Origin: UBA6109 sp035366835
GTDB taxonomy: Bacteria; Desulfobacterota; Syntrophia; Syntrophales; UBA6109
DNA: 64,000 nt
Direction: 5' to 3'
NCBI GenBank assembly: GCA_035366835.1
Contig: DAOSIS010000004.1
Span: 94,774-158,773 of the forward strand
A model generated the notes under the pieces. The model was given only the letters and a program-made list of their open reading frames with translations. It searched no databases and was not told the origin of the DNA. Every line of letters starts with the position of its first letter. Within the stretch, counting starts at the first letter, position 1. This document shows, one piece after another, positions 33,848 to 43,323 of the stretch. The translations under genes and the position numbers were made by a program.

Positions 33848-35977
33848 CTAGTGAAGCGTATCCGCATTCGAGACCTGCGATCCCTGCTCTTTGTAAACTT
33901 TGCAGGGAATTCCGCCCAAGTCGGCCGCTCCCGTTTCACCATCATAGGGGGGATCGGCGTCCGTCAGCATGTTGATATTGGACTCCTCCAATGCGTACAA
34001 TGTCTCTCTGCCCTTTTCCGGAAACCACCAGCCGAAAGAGGCAAATACCAGTCTTTCGTCCATAGCGGGATCCAGGACGAGTTTCTGACGGATCTTTCCC
34101 TTGTGGGTCTCGATGACGACCCAATCGCCTTCTTTGAGACCGAGGCGGCGCGCGGTATTCGGATTCAGTTCCACGGTCGGTTCGGGTCTGCGCTCCCGCA
34201 TGAATTTGACATGCTTGTATCCCGTAAGCATGTAGGCGGCTTCCTTCGAGTTGAACAGCAAAAGCGGATATTGCTCCGATGTGTCGGCGAAACGAAATGT
34301 GCTCATCTCTTCGAAGGTCGGCAGCGGACTCCTTCCGATCTTCTCCATGAAGCCGGAACGGATTTCTATCTTTCCCGATTTCGTCGTAAAAAGGCCTTCT
34401 CCGGGCTTCTTGTATTCCTTCTTGTTGTTGAGAGATCGAATGTTAACGAATTCCTTCCAGGAGATCCCGCTCGGGGCCAGGAATTCATCATAGGAGTCTT
34501 CCTCGTTTTCCCAGAAATATTTTTCCAGGCCTAGGCGTTTTGCCAGTTCGTTGATCCACCACGCGTCCGCCTTGGCTTCTCCCGGAGGCTCGACGAGCTG
34601 CGGATAGGCCCTCATCTCGTCGTGCCAGCCGGGCCAGTATCCCAACGTGTTGTGTTCTGCGCCCCATGCCGCGGGAAGAACGAGATCGGCGATTTCCGTC
34701 GTCGGCGTCGGAAAGATCTCGGACACGACAAGAAACTCCACTTTCTTGAAGGCCGCGTAGGTCATCTTCGTATCCGGGTAGCTCAAGAGCGGATTGGTCA
34801 AAATGCACACCACGGATTTGATCGGGAAGGGCTTCTCCTCCAGGATCGCCTTGACGAGGGACTGCGTGGGAATGTAGGCATTCTGCATGGCCACCTTGAG
34901 TTCGCTGCCCACCACTTTCTTCGCCTTGATCTTCTCCAGGCGCGGCGAATCCTTCAGTGCATAGAAGAGTCCGGGTCGGGTGAATTTTCCCGGTGTCAAG
35001 CGGACATTTCCCCCCGGCGTATTCAGGTCGCCCAGGATCGCCCGCAAGATGAAGATCGCCCGCATCTGCTGGAAGGCGTGGAGGCTCCGTTCCACTCCGT
35101 TGCCCACGACGAGGCAGACCGGCCTGTTCTCGACCATCATCCTTACGGTCTTCGCGATGGCGTCTTTCTTGACCCACGTGATCCGTTCGACGTCTTCATA
35201 GGAGAACTTCGCAACTTCGTTCTTCAGATCATCGAATCCGATGGTCCAGTTCTGTACGAAGTCCTCGTCGTACAACTTGTTTTCGATGGCGTATTTGATC
35301 ATGCCGAGGGCAAGGATTCCGTCCGTGCTCGGCCGCGGGGCGATCCAGATGTTGGACCGTTTGGCGATGTCGATCTTCTTGGGGTCGATCACGATGAGTT
35401 TCGCACCGCCGAGCAATGCGGAGCGCATCTCCTCGCGGACAAAACCTCCCATAAACTCAATCTGATTGTTCCCCCACAGGATCATGCAGCCGGTGTTCGG
35501 TTTGGGGTCGAACGCCGCGAACCATCCGAATGTGTAGACAGCACCTGCTATCTTGGGGACACCTCAGTAGTTTCCGGGAGTCGCCACGTTCGGCGTCCCG
35601 AAGAAGCTGGCGAAGCGATGCGCAAACGCCATCTCCATTCCCTTGGGTTCGCCGAGCGCAAGAGCGACGCTTTCCGCCCCGAACTGTTCCTTGTACTTCG
35701 TCAGCCGCTCGGCCATGAGATCGAGGGCGTTGTCCCACGATATTTTTTTCCAGTCTCCCGCTCCCTTTTCTCCAGCACGCAGCAGGGGATACTTGAGTCT
35801 GTCCGGATGTTCGTTCACTTCCTTGATGATTCTTCCCCGGGTGAAGGAGCACCATTCGCTCGGGAAGCCGCTTTCGGTATCGCGATCGATGTCGACGATT
35901 TTCCCGTCCTCCAGAGTAAACTTCCTGCTGCAATGAGACGGGCATACATGACAGAATGTATTGGTTATCTTTCTCAT
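33848..35977 (-). CDS. Selenocysteine-containing molybdopterin oxidoreductase, copy 1
   Basis: 709 residues when the TGA at 35566-35564 is read as selenocysteine (Sec138). N-terminal 4Fe-4S site: Cys9-x2-Cys12-x3-Cys16-x26-Cys43. Around the Sec the sequence reads ATPGNY-U-GVPKIAG, then WGNNQIEFMGGF, a molybdopterin-domain signature. The C-terminal dinucleotide-binding domain has VELNPNTARRLGLKEGDWVVIETHKGKIRQ. This is the DMSO-reductase/formate-dehydrogenase superfamily, with Sec as the probable Mo or W ligand. The residue after Sec is Gly, not the His of formate dehydrogenases, so formate as substrate is doubtful. The start at 35977 gives the same N-terminal spacing as copy 2. The SECIS-like hairpin is at 35537-35552. 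Automatic annotation would split it in two. Confidence 0.88.
35537..35552 (-). promoter_or_regulatory. SECIS-like hairpin of copy 1
   Basis: On the mRNA GAUAGC pairs with GCUGUC around the loop AGGU. It begins at base 12 after the UGA (11-base spacer). This spacing and the AGGU loop equal the minimal SECIS element of E. coli fdhF, where the GGU loop binds SelB. Confidence 0.85.
35564..35566 (-). other. In-frame TGA read as selenocysteine (copy 1, codon 138)
   Basis: The frame is open for 137 codons before and 571 codons after this single TGA. Protein similarity to copy 2 continues across it, and the codon sits at the metal-ligand position of the family. The downstream half has no start with a ribosome site near the break. 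Confidence 0.88.
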
Positions 35978-36030
35978 ATCCATGACCTCATTTTCGTGTC
36001 GGAGGAGCGCATGGCTCCTCATAGGGGAAA

Positions 36031-38118
36031 CTATTCCTTATAGACGCGGCAGGGGATGTTCACCAATTCCACCGAGCCGGTTTCTCTGTCATAGGGAGGT
36101 TCGGCATCGGTGAGGATGTTGATGTTCGATTCCTCATAGCCGAAGAGCCGGGAATTTTTTTCCGGGAACCACCAGCCGAACGAGGCATAGACCAGCCGCC
36201 GATCCAGGTTCGGATCAAGACGAAGTTTCTGCCGAATTCTTCCCTTGTGCGTTTCGATCCATATCCAATCTCCTTCTTCCAGCCCGTATTTCCTGGCGGT
36301 GTCTGGATGGAGATCCACGGTCGGTTCGGGGCGCCTCTGCCTCAGAAATTGCACATGCCTGTAGGAGGACATCATGTAGGCCGCTTCCTTGCCGTTGAAC
36401 AGCAACAGTGGATATTGTTCGGAAGGATGGAAACGAAACGTCGCCAGATCCCTGAAGGAAGGCATGGGCTTTATTCCCATTTTCTTCAAGGTCGCCGAGT
36501 AGATCTCCACTTTCTTCGTCTTGGTCTTGAACGCCCCTTCTTCCGGTTTCTTGTATTCCTTCTTGTTGTTCAACGAACGTACGGTGACGAACTCGTCCCA
36601 TCTCATGCCGCTTGGCTTCAACATTTCCTCAAAGGAATCCTCTTCCTTGTCCCAAAAATGGTCGCCGATGCCCACTCGCTTCGCAAGTTCGTTGAGCCAA
36701 TAGGCCTCCGCCCTCGCCTCGCCCGGGGGGTCGACGAGTTTCGGGTACGCCCGGATTTCCTCGTGCCATCCGGGCCAATATCCCAGGGAATCGTGTTCCG
36801 CTCCCCATGCCACGGGCAGGACGATGTCGGCGATTTCCGACGTCGGCGTCGGAAACAGCTCCGACACGACGAGGAGATCAAGCTTGCAGAATGCATCGTG
36901 GGTCAATTTCGAATCCGGATAACTGACGAGGGGATTTGTCAGAATGCAGAATACCGCCTTGATCGGATAGGGATCTTCCGTCAAGATGGTCCGGATGAGC
37001 GACTGAGGCGGGATGTAGGCCGTTCTCCTTGCTATCTCATGCTCCTCCCCGATCATCCTGTGTTCGTTGATCTTCTGCTGCCGTAAGGAGTCCTTCAGCT
37101 GGTAGAAGATTCCCGGTCTCGTGAAGTTGCCGGCGGTCAATGAGACATTTCCGCCCGGCGTGTTCAGTTCTCCCAGCAGCGCCCTCAGGATGAATACCGC
37201 ACGGAGCTGCTGGAATGCGTTGATGCTCTTCTCCAAACCGTTTCCGACGACGAGGCATACCGGTCGATTCTTGACGATCGTCTCTGCGACATTCTGGATC
37301 GTTTTCTTCGAAACCCACGATATGCTCTCCACTTCCTCGAACGTAAACGTTCCGATCTCTTTCTTTAACTCCTCGAATCCGGTAGTCCAGTGATCGACGA
37401 AATCCTTGTCATAGAGGTTGTTCTCAATGAGGTATTTGATCATCCCCATGGCCACGACGCCGTCCGTGTTCGGCCGGGGAGCAACCCATAGATTCGCCCT
37501 TTGGGCAATATCCACTTTCTTGGGATCGATGACGACGAGTTTCGCTCCGCCCAGCAGGGCCTCACGGAATCCCTCTCTGATGAATCCCCCCATCAATTCG
37601 ATCTGATTGTTGCCCCATATCAGCAACGTCCCTGTATGGGGACTTGGGTCGAACGCCGCGAACCATCCGAATGTGTAGACAGCACCTGCTATCTTGGGGA
37701 CGCCTCAGTAATTCCCCGGCGTGGCGACATTGGGCGTCCCGAATGCGCTGGCGAACCTCTGGGCGAACGCCGTTTCCATGCCCTTGGGCTCGCCGATGCA
37801 GATGGCGACGCTCTCCGGTCCGTGGTTGCTTTTGTATTCCTGTATTTTCCCCGCGATATGGTCCAGCACCTCGTCCCAAGGCACTTTCTTCCATTTGCCC
37901 TCGCCTCTGTTCCCGGTCCTCATCAGCGGGTATTTGATTCGATCCGGGTGGGTATTCACCTCCTTGATAATCCGTCCTCTGGTAAATGAGCACCACTCGC
38001 TGGGGAATCCGCTTTCCGTGTCCCGATCCACATCAATGATTCTGCCGTCTTCAACGGTTATCTTTCTGCTGCAATGTGCAGGGCAGATATGACAAAATGT
38101 TGCCGTGCTTTTTTCCAT
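36031..38118 (-). CDS. Selenocysteine-containing molybdopterin oxidoreductase, copy 2
   Basis: 695 residues when the TGA at 37707-37705 is read as selenocysteine (Sec138). It is a close paralogue of copy 1: CHICPAHCSRK Fe-S site with Cys at 9, 12, 16 and 43, then ATPGNY-U-GVPKIAG, WGNNQIELMGGF, and the C-terminal VDLHPDTARKYGLEEGDWIWIETHKGRIRQ. GGGAGG is eight bases before the ATG at 38118. It is transcribed just before copy 1, with 53 bases between them. The tandem pair could form a heterodimer or act on successive substrates. Reaction unknown. Sec without the following His argues against ordinary formate dehydrogenase. Confidence 0.88.
37678..37693 (-). promoter_or_regulatory. SECIS-like hairpin of copy 2
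   Basis: It is identical in sequence to the copy 1 hairpin (six base pairs, AGGU loop) and begins at base 12 after the UGA. Confidence 0.85.
37705..37707 (-). other. In-frame TGA read as selenocysteine (copy 2, codon 138)
   Basis: It is at exactly the same codon number as in copy 1, with the same flanking residues (GNY before, GVPK after). The frame is open on both sides, and no ribosome site restarts translation after it. Confidence 0.88.
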
Positions 38119-38203
38119 GGAAGAACCTCCCTGATGAAATCGCAACAACCTAGGATATGAGCCCGGTATATCCTTCCTTGTTCTTCTCCCGCAGTACGGT
38201 CCC

Positions 38204-39487
38204 TCAATCCAGCAATTCGACGATGTGTTTGACCTCTTTATTGATTTTGTTCCTGCCCAGCGTATCGGCCAATTGTATCATGCAGCCGGGACAGCCGGTC
38301 GCAACGATATCGGCACTCGTCTCCCTGATGGATTGGGCCTTCTTGTCGGAGATTTCTTTTGAAACATCGTAATGATAAACGCTGAAAGCGCCGGCCATGC
38401 CGCAGCATCTCTCCGCCTCGCGCATTTCTTCATACCGGATGTCCTTCATTTTCGTCAGCAACTCCCGGGGCTGGGTATGAATCTTTTGGTACCTTCGCAG
38501 ATGGCAGGGATCGTGCCAGGTGATCACTTTCCCGCCGAATCGGGGATCCGCCTTGATCGCGCTGTCCTGGGGTTTCAGGACATCGACGATGAACTCGCTG
38601 ATGTCATAGATCTTCCCGGAGAATTTCGCATATTGCCCCAAACGCTCGTCATTATCCGCCAGATATTTGGGGTATTCCTTCAGGGCGCTGGAACAGGTGG
38701 CGCAATTGGTGATGATAAAATCCGCGTCCTGAAATATCTTCGCGTTCCTGTCCGCGATGATCCTCCCTGTATCGAAGTCGCCCGCACCGAGCCATATGGG
38801 GGCGCCGCAGCATCCTTGCTCCTTCGGAACGATGACTTCCACGCCGTTCTTGGTCAGGTATTCGACGGCCTTCTCCCCGATTTCGGGAAAGACGAAGTCC
38901 GTTGCGCATCCCATAAAGTAAGCGACGCGGTATTTCGGTTCCTTCTGTGATGTCGCCTTGTTCACCTCTGGGATACGGTCCCGCAGATACCTGTCGGCAA
39001 TCGTCGGGACCTGGCGCCCTTTGAACATCCCCGGCACGAACAACGGCAGGTGCCTCATCTTGCCTTCAGCCTTGGGCAGCAGAATCTTCTGGAAGAAGGA
39101 TGCCGCCCGCAGAGCCGCACCGAACAGTTTCCTCCTCGGGATCAGCTGCCGGTAGATCAATCCCATCGGGAATCCGATCCCTTTTGATTTCGTCTTGTCC
39201 GCCCTGGCCGAAATAATGATGGATTGAAATTTGCTCCCCACGGGACAATGCTGGGCGCAGGTCCCGCACAGCGTGCACATGCCGAGGATGTCGACCACTT
39301 CCGGGGTGTATTCTTTCCGCCCATCCAGCAGGGAACGGACGATCTTGTTCTTTCCCCGCGCGACATATTCTTCCTGAGGTCTCTGTTGGTAGATGGGGCA
39401 CCAGAATGTGCAATTGCCGCACTCGATGCATTGCTTCAGTTCGTTGCTGAATTTCTGAATATTCCGGGTCTGCATTTTCCCCGCCAT
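38204..39487 (-). CDS. GlpC/GlcF/HdrB-like iron-sulfur electron-transfer protein
   Basis: 427 residues. Two 4Fe-4S ferredoxin motifs lie at the N-terminus (Cys20-Cys23-Cys26-Cys30 in CIECGNCTFWCP; the second in CTLCGTCAQHCP near 71-82). Two CCG domains follow: GCATDF...EQGCCGAP and ITWHDPCHLRRY...ERCCGMAG, ending ATGCPGCMIQL. CCG domains bind non-cubane or other Fe-S clusters in HdrB, GlpC and LutA-type proteins. It is encoded directly upstream of the two molybdopterin enzymes and is the likely carrier between them and another redox partner. There is no membrane segment, so contact with quinone would need another subunit. Confidence 0.9.
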   Translation of the reverse strand: MAGKMQTRNIQKFSNELKQCIECGNCTFWCPIYQQRPQEEYVARGKNKIVRSLLDGRKEYTPEVVDILGMCTLCGTCAQHCPVGSKFQSIIISARADKTKSKGIGFPMGLIYRQLIPRRKLFGAALRAASFFQKILLPKAEGKMRHLPLFVPGMFKGRQVPTIADRYLRDRIPEVNKATSQKEPKYRVAYFMGCATDFVFPEIGEKAVEYLTKNGVEVIVPKEQGCCGAPIWLGAGDFDTGRIIADRNAKIFQDADFIITNCATCSSALKEYPKYLADNDERLGQYAKFSGKIYDISEFIVDVLKPQDSAIKADPRFGGKVITWHDPCHLRRYQKIHTQPRELLTKMKDIRYEEMREAERCCGMAGAFSVYHYDVSKEISDKKAQSIRETSADIVATGCPGCMIQLADTLGRNKINKEVKHIVELLD

Positions 39488-39600
39488 AAAACCACCTTTC
39501 TCCTGATATGCGCGCTATGGCGATCCGTCAGGGATCGATAAGTCAGTCTATTTACAGGCTCCATTGGGCAGTAGGACGATGCGTCGTTGTCCGCAGGCGT

Positions 39601-40305
39601 TCATGTCTTGTCTTTCTTGCTCGGTGTGAAACAACGAGCCTTTTTCGGCGGTTTCGTGGGCGGCGCGGAGACGCCGTGGAGAAAGATGTCCACGATATGG
39701 GGGATGATTTTTTCCAGATCCAGACCGGTCAATTCCTTTCCCCGCATCAATTCCTGACAGTATAAGAAGCCGAACAGGATCCCGTAGAAGGCATGTCCGA
39801 AGATGAAAGGATCTCCCGCCTTGAAATCGCCCCTTCTTTGATATTCCCGGACGATGCGATCCAAATCCGTGCACAAGCGGTGGAGGAGGGAGCGGTAATA
39901 ATTCCGTCCCAAATCGGGATTGGAGACGGCTTCGGCGATGCGGAAACGCATCAGGGGAACACGTTCATCCATGTTCCCATAATATTTCTTGGCGACGTTC
40001 TTCAGGAGCTCGGCGGGGTCGGCATCCAGCAGGGAACCTTCTTTCACGGACTCAAGAAATCCGCTCGCGCCGCGGCTGCCAATGATTTCCGTGGCGAGAG
40101 CGGCTTTGCTGGGATAATAGCGATAGATCGTCCCGTGCGCAACGCCCGCCCGTACGGCGATCTCTTCAATCCTGGCCCGATGAAAACCCTTTTCTCCGAA
40201 TACCTGCCGCGCCGCTTCAAGGATGTCTTTCCGACGCTGTTCCTCGGGGATGTACCGAGTCTTCCTGTAAGTACCCCTTGTCCCCTCTTTCTTCTTTTTG
40301 TTCAT
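39601..40305 (-). CDS. TetR family transcriptional regulator
   Basis: 234 residues. The N-terminal helix-turn-helix is typical: RRKDILEAARQVFGEKGFHRARIEEIAVRAGVAHGTIYRYYPSKAALATEII. The C-terminal ligand domain is unspecific. It lies inside the catabolic cluster, between the CoA ligase and the Fe-S protein. Regulators in this position normally repress their own cluster and are released by the substrate or its CoA ester. A palindrome over the cluster promoter (43846-43867) is the best operator candidate. The extreme N-terminus is Lys/Arg-rich (NKKKKEGTRG). Confidence 0.92.
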   Translation of the reverse strand: MNKKKKEGTRGTYRKTRYIPEEQRRKDILEAARQVFGEKGFHRARIEEIAVRAGVAHGTIYRYYPSKAALATEIIGSRGASGFLESVKEGSLLDADPAELLKNVAKKYYGNMDERVPLMRFRIAEAVSNPDLGRNYYRSLLHRLCTDLDRIVREYQRRGDFKAGDPFIFGHAFYGILFGFLYCQELMRGKELTGLDLEKIIPHIVDIFLHGVSAPPTKPPKKARCFTPSKKDKT

Positions 40306-40359
40306 GACCTTTCTCCGTTTTTTCCAAAAGCAGAGATCTGGACATAGACAGGGAGACCG

Positions 40360-41997
40360 TCACCGGACCGATGTGCCCTTCTTCTCGTCGTCGCGCAACA
40401 TGAAACGCTGGATCTTCCCGGTGACGGTCCGCGGCAAGAATTCACGGGAAACAAATTCAATCACCCGTGGAGCTTTATAACTCTCGATTTTCTCTTTCAC
40501 GTGCTTTTTCAGTGCTTCCACCAGTTCCGCCGAGGGCTGGTATCCCGGTTTCAGCACAACAAACGCCTTGACAATGTTCCCGCGGATGGCATCCGGTGAA
40601 GGGACTACGGCGGTTTCCAGGACGGCCTCGTGGGTGAGGAGAACTGCCTCCACCTCTCCGCCGGGTATCTTATTGCCCGAGCTCACGATCACTTCATCAT
40701 TGCGCCCCTTGAACCACAGGTATCCGTCTTCATCCTCCTGATAGATAAGGCCCGTCCGATTCCACCCTTCGTGGATTCCTTCCTTCTGCTTGTCGGGTCG
40801 CCTCCAGTAATACTGTCCCCAGGGAGCCCGAATCAGAAGTTCGCCCGTGCTGCCGCGGGGGACTTCCCGGAATTGAGCGTCCACGATCTTTCCCTCAATT
40901 CCCGGCAGGAGAAACCCGGAAGAATCCAATTTATCCTCGGGTGTTCCCTTGCGGGTGGAAAGAAAAGAATTCAAATCACCGGAACCAACGGAATCCAGGA
41001 GATCGACGCCAAAACGTTTCCGCCAGGCTTGGACGACTTTTCCGGGCATCCATTCCCCGGCACCCTGGCAAAGGCGGAGAGAATTCAAATCATATCTCTT
41101 TTCGGCATCCTCCACTGCCAGCATCATGCGGTAAACCGTCGGTACGCAACGCAGGACCGTGATGCGGTGGTCCTGGATTGTCTGCAGCATGCTTTCGGCA
41201 TCGAAATGCTCTGTAATCGAGAGACTGCATCCGTTGTATCCAAAGAGGAGGATAAAATAGAAACCGAACGCGAATGTGAATGCGGGATGACCGCCGATCA
41301 CGTCCTCCGGAGTCATCTCGAACAAATATCTGCTGGCGACGGCAGCGGCGGCGACGGCGTCGCCAATGGACGTGACGATCCCCTTGGGCTTTCCCGTGGT
41401 TCCCGAGCTGTAGATGATCCGTATCCAGTCATTGCGATCGCATTCCACCGCCTCAAACGTTTCGGGCTCATTCCTGATGAGATCTTCGTAAAACGGGAAT
41501 CCCTTTTCCTTCTGTCCGCAAACGACGATATGCTCCGTACAGTGGAAACGATCCTTGGCTTTTACAACCTCGGACAGCACGTCTGAGCTTACCAGCATGG
41601 CCTTGGCTTCCGAATCGTTGGCCCGAAAGACGATTTCGTCGGAGCGCAGCAGGTGATTGACGAGCACCGGGATCGCCCCGAGTTTCCAGCAGGCGAGACA
41701 GGCCACAATGAATTCCGGCCTGTTCGGCATCCGCAGCATCATCCGGTCGTTCTTCTCCAAGCCAAGGCGCTGCAAGGCATTGGCCAGTCTGTTGGCTTCC
41801 TTCTGCAATGCGGCAAACGTGATCCGCCGGTCCTTATAGAAAATCGCTATCTTGGATCCCTTGCCGTTGCACACATGACGGTCCAGGAAAAAAACGCCTG
41901 GATTGATTTTTCGCGGCAGGCGTACTTCCGGCAATGGGAATATCTTTTCCGGAAGATATTCCTGGGGAGGGAGACATTCCTGTGGTATTTCGGCCAT
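40360..41997 (-). CDS. Acyl-CoA synthetase/ligase, aryl-CoA-ligase-like
   Basis: 545 residues. AMP-forming ligase (ANL superfamily): phosphate loop YSSGTTGKPKG near residue 200, the later LLIRAPWGQYYWRR and TGLIYQEDEDGYLWFKGRNDEVIVSSGNKI, and the C-terminal catalytic Lys in PRTVTGKIQRFMLRD. The N-terminal pattern EVRLPRKINPGVFFLDRHVCNGKGSKIAIFY is like that of benzoate- and 2-aminobenzoate-CoA ligases and medium-chain relatives. It should turn the imported acid into its CoA thioester at the cost of ATP. It starts 105 bases after the thiolase-like gene. Confidence 0.9.
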   Translation of the reverse strand: MAEIPQECLPPQEYLPEKIFPLPEVRLPRKINPGVFFLDRHVCNGKGSKIAIFYKDRRITFAALQKEANRLANALQRLGLEKNDRMMLRMPNRPEFIVACLACWKLGAIPVLVNHLLRSDEIVFRANDSEAKAMLVSSDVLSEVVKAKDRFHCTEHIVVCGQKEKGFPFYEDLIRNEPETFEAVECDRNDWIRIIYSSGTTGKPKGIVTSIGDAVAAAAVASRYLFEMTPEDVIGGHPAFTFAFGFYFILLFGYNGCSLSITEHFDAESMLQTIQDHRITVLRCVPTVYRMMLAVEDAEKRYDLNSLRLCQGAGEWMPGKVVQAWRKRFGVDLLDSVGSGDLNSFLSTRKGTPEDKLDSSGFLLPGIEGKIVDAQFREVPRGSTGELLIRAPWGQYYWRRPDKQKEGIHEGWNRTGLIYQEDEDGYLWFKGRNDEVIVSSGNKIPGGEVEAVLLTHEAVLETAVVPSPDAIRGNIVKAFVVLKPGYQPSAELVEALKKHVKEKIESYKAPRVIEFVSREFLPRTVTGKIQRFMLRDDEKKGTSVR

Positions 41998-42102
41998 AAA
42001 ATGAAACCTCTTCTGATGCTTGATCTCTGCTCAACAATTTTTGAGATCGAAGACCAACCCGTATTGTCCGATGACGTTGGAAGACTCTCTTTTTTGACGA
42101 TG

Positions 42103-43284
42103 TCAGCGCTTCAAGATCGTCGTGCCGCTGTTTCCCATCAAGCCGTACGTTTGGGCCATCCCGACTTTTGCGTTGGCTACCTGCCGGCTTCCACACAGCC
42201 CTCTGAGCTGCATGACCACCTCGGCCACTTGCCAGGTTGCCTGGGCGCCGATGGCCTCCCCGAAGGAGGCAAAGCCGCCACTGGGGCAAACGGGAAGGCG
42301 TCCGCCGATTTGGGTCTGGCCTTCCTTGAGCATGATCTCCGCTTCGCCTTCCTTGCAGAATCCGCAAGTCTCCAGGTACTGCAGGTAATGCCACGAGCTG
42401 TTGTCGGGAAGTTCCAGAACATCGATATCTTCCGGCCCGATCCCGGCCTGCTTATAGGCCTGCTGCGAGGCCGAATAACTCTCGCTCAACAGAGGGGCCT
42501 CCGCTTTCGCCGGCGCGGAAATGGCCGAAATCCGGAGCGTCGGATCTCCATACAGGGCGCTGCCAAGCGTTGAAGCGGCAACCGTGATGGGATTGGAGGT
42601 ATATTGACGGGCCTTGCTCGCGGCGCAGAGAATCACCGCCGCCGCCCCGTCGCTGGTCGCGCAGATCTCGTAGAGACGCAACGGATCGGATACCATCTTC
42701 GAGGAAAGGACTTCCTCCATCGTATAGATTTTCTTATAGCGCGAATTCGGGTTCTCAGCCCCATACTTGCTGAGCAAAACCTTAATCCTCGCCAGGTCCT
42801 CCGCCGTCGTTCCGTATTTCTCCATGCGTTTCCGGCATTCGAGGGCCCAGTAAACGGGGTTGGGCATCCCCACCATCCGCCAACGCAAAACGTCGCGGTC
42901 CTGCCTCGGGTTATCCGATTTCGCCCCCAAAAAACCTTCCGGCGATATATCCAGCCCCACCGCCAGCGCAACGTCCACCTGCCCGGAGGCAATGCTCATC
43001 GTAGCCATCCGCATCGCCGATGCTCCCGTGGCGCACGCATTATAAACATTCACGATGGGAATCCCCGTCTCTCCAAAAACGCTGGCCAGGTACTGCCCGG
43101 AAAGATGTCCCGCATTTCCTCCCCAAATGTAGATGCCGGAGCAAATGGTTTCAATCTCCTTCCACTGAATCTGGGCATCCTGCAATGCCTTCGAAACCGC
43201 TTCCACTCCCAAATCGATAAAGGTTTTCTGGGAAAACTTGCCCCAAGGATGCAAACCGATTCCTATGATGGCGACCTCTCTCAT
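42103..43284 (-). CDS. Thiolase-like protein (SCP2/Ltp2/BbsB type) with altered active site
   Basis: 393 residues. The thiolase fold is clear: nucleophile Cys84 in NVYNACATGASAMRMATMSIASGQVDVALAVG is kept. The usual GHP box reads GEA (342-344 in SGGFASFGEAIGAQ), so the catalytic His is replaced by Glu. The usual C-terminal CxG box is also changed (MAQTYGLMGNSG). Together with its DUF35 neighbour it resembles pairs such as BbsA/BbsB of anaerobic toluene degradation and Ltp2/DUF35 steroid aldolases. Retro-aldol or atypical thiolytic cleavage is possible. AAGGAG precedes the ATG. Confidence 0.85.
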   Translation of the reverse strand: MREVAIIGIGLHPWGKFSQKTFIDLGVEAVSKALQDAQIQWKEIETICSGIYIWGGNAGHLSGQYLASVFGETGIPIVNVYNACATGASAMRMATMSIASGQVDVALAVGLDISPEGFLGAKSDNPRQDRDVLRWRMVGMPNPVYWALECRKRMEKYGTTAEDLARIKVLLSKYGAENPNSRYKKIYTMEEVLSSKMVSDPLRLYEICATSDGAAAVILCAASKARQYTSNPITVAASTLGSALYGDPTLRISAISAPAKAEAPLLSESYSASQQAYKQAGIGPEDIDVLELPDNSSWHYLQYLETCGFCKEGEAEIMLKEGQTQIGGRLPVCPSGGFASFGEAIGAQATWQVAEVVMQLRGLCGSRQVANAKVGMAQTYGLMGNSGTTILKR

Positions 43285-43323
43285 GCTCTTTTCTCCTTTT
43301 TATGCAAAAAAGCACTGTATGAT

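Noticed and set aside
33848..38118. Reading the two in-frame TGA codons as nonsense mutations (pseudogenes or split genes)
   Set aside because: Both paralogues have the TGA at the same codon, at the metal-ligand position, each with a SECIS-like hairpin at the canonical distance and a long intact frame behind it. Two independent identical mutations are unlikely.
33848..38118. Naming the molybdopterin enzymes formate dehydrogenase (FdhF/FdnG)
   Set aside because: The His after Sec is missing and the neighbours are CoA-ester catabolism genes. Family membership supports only molybdopterin oxidoreductase.
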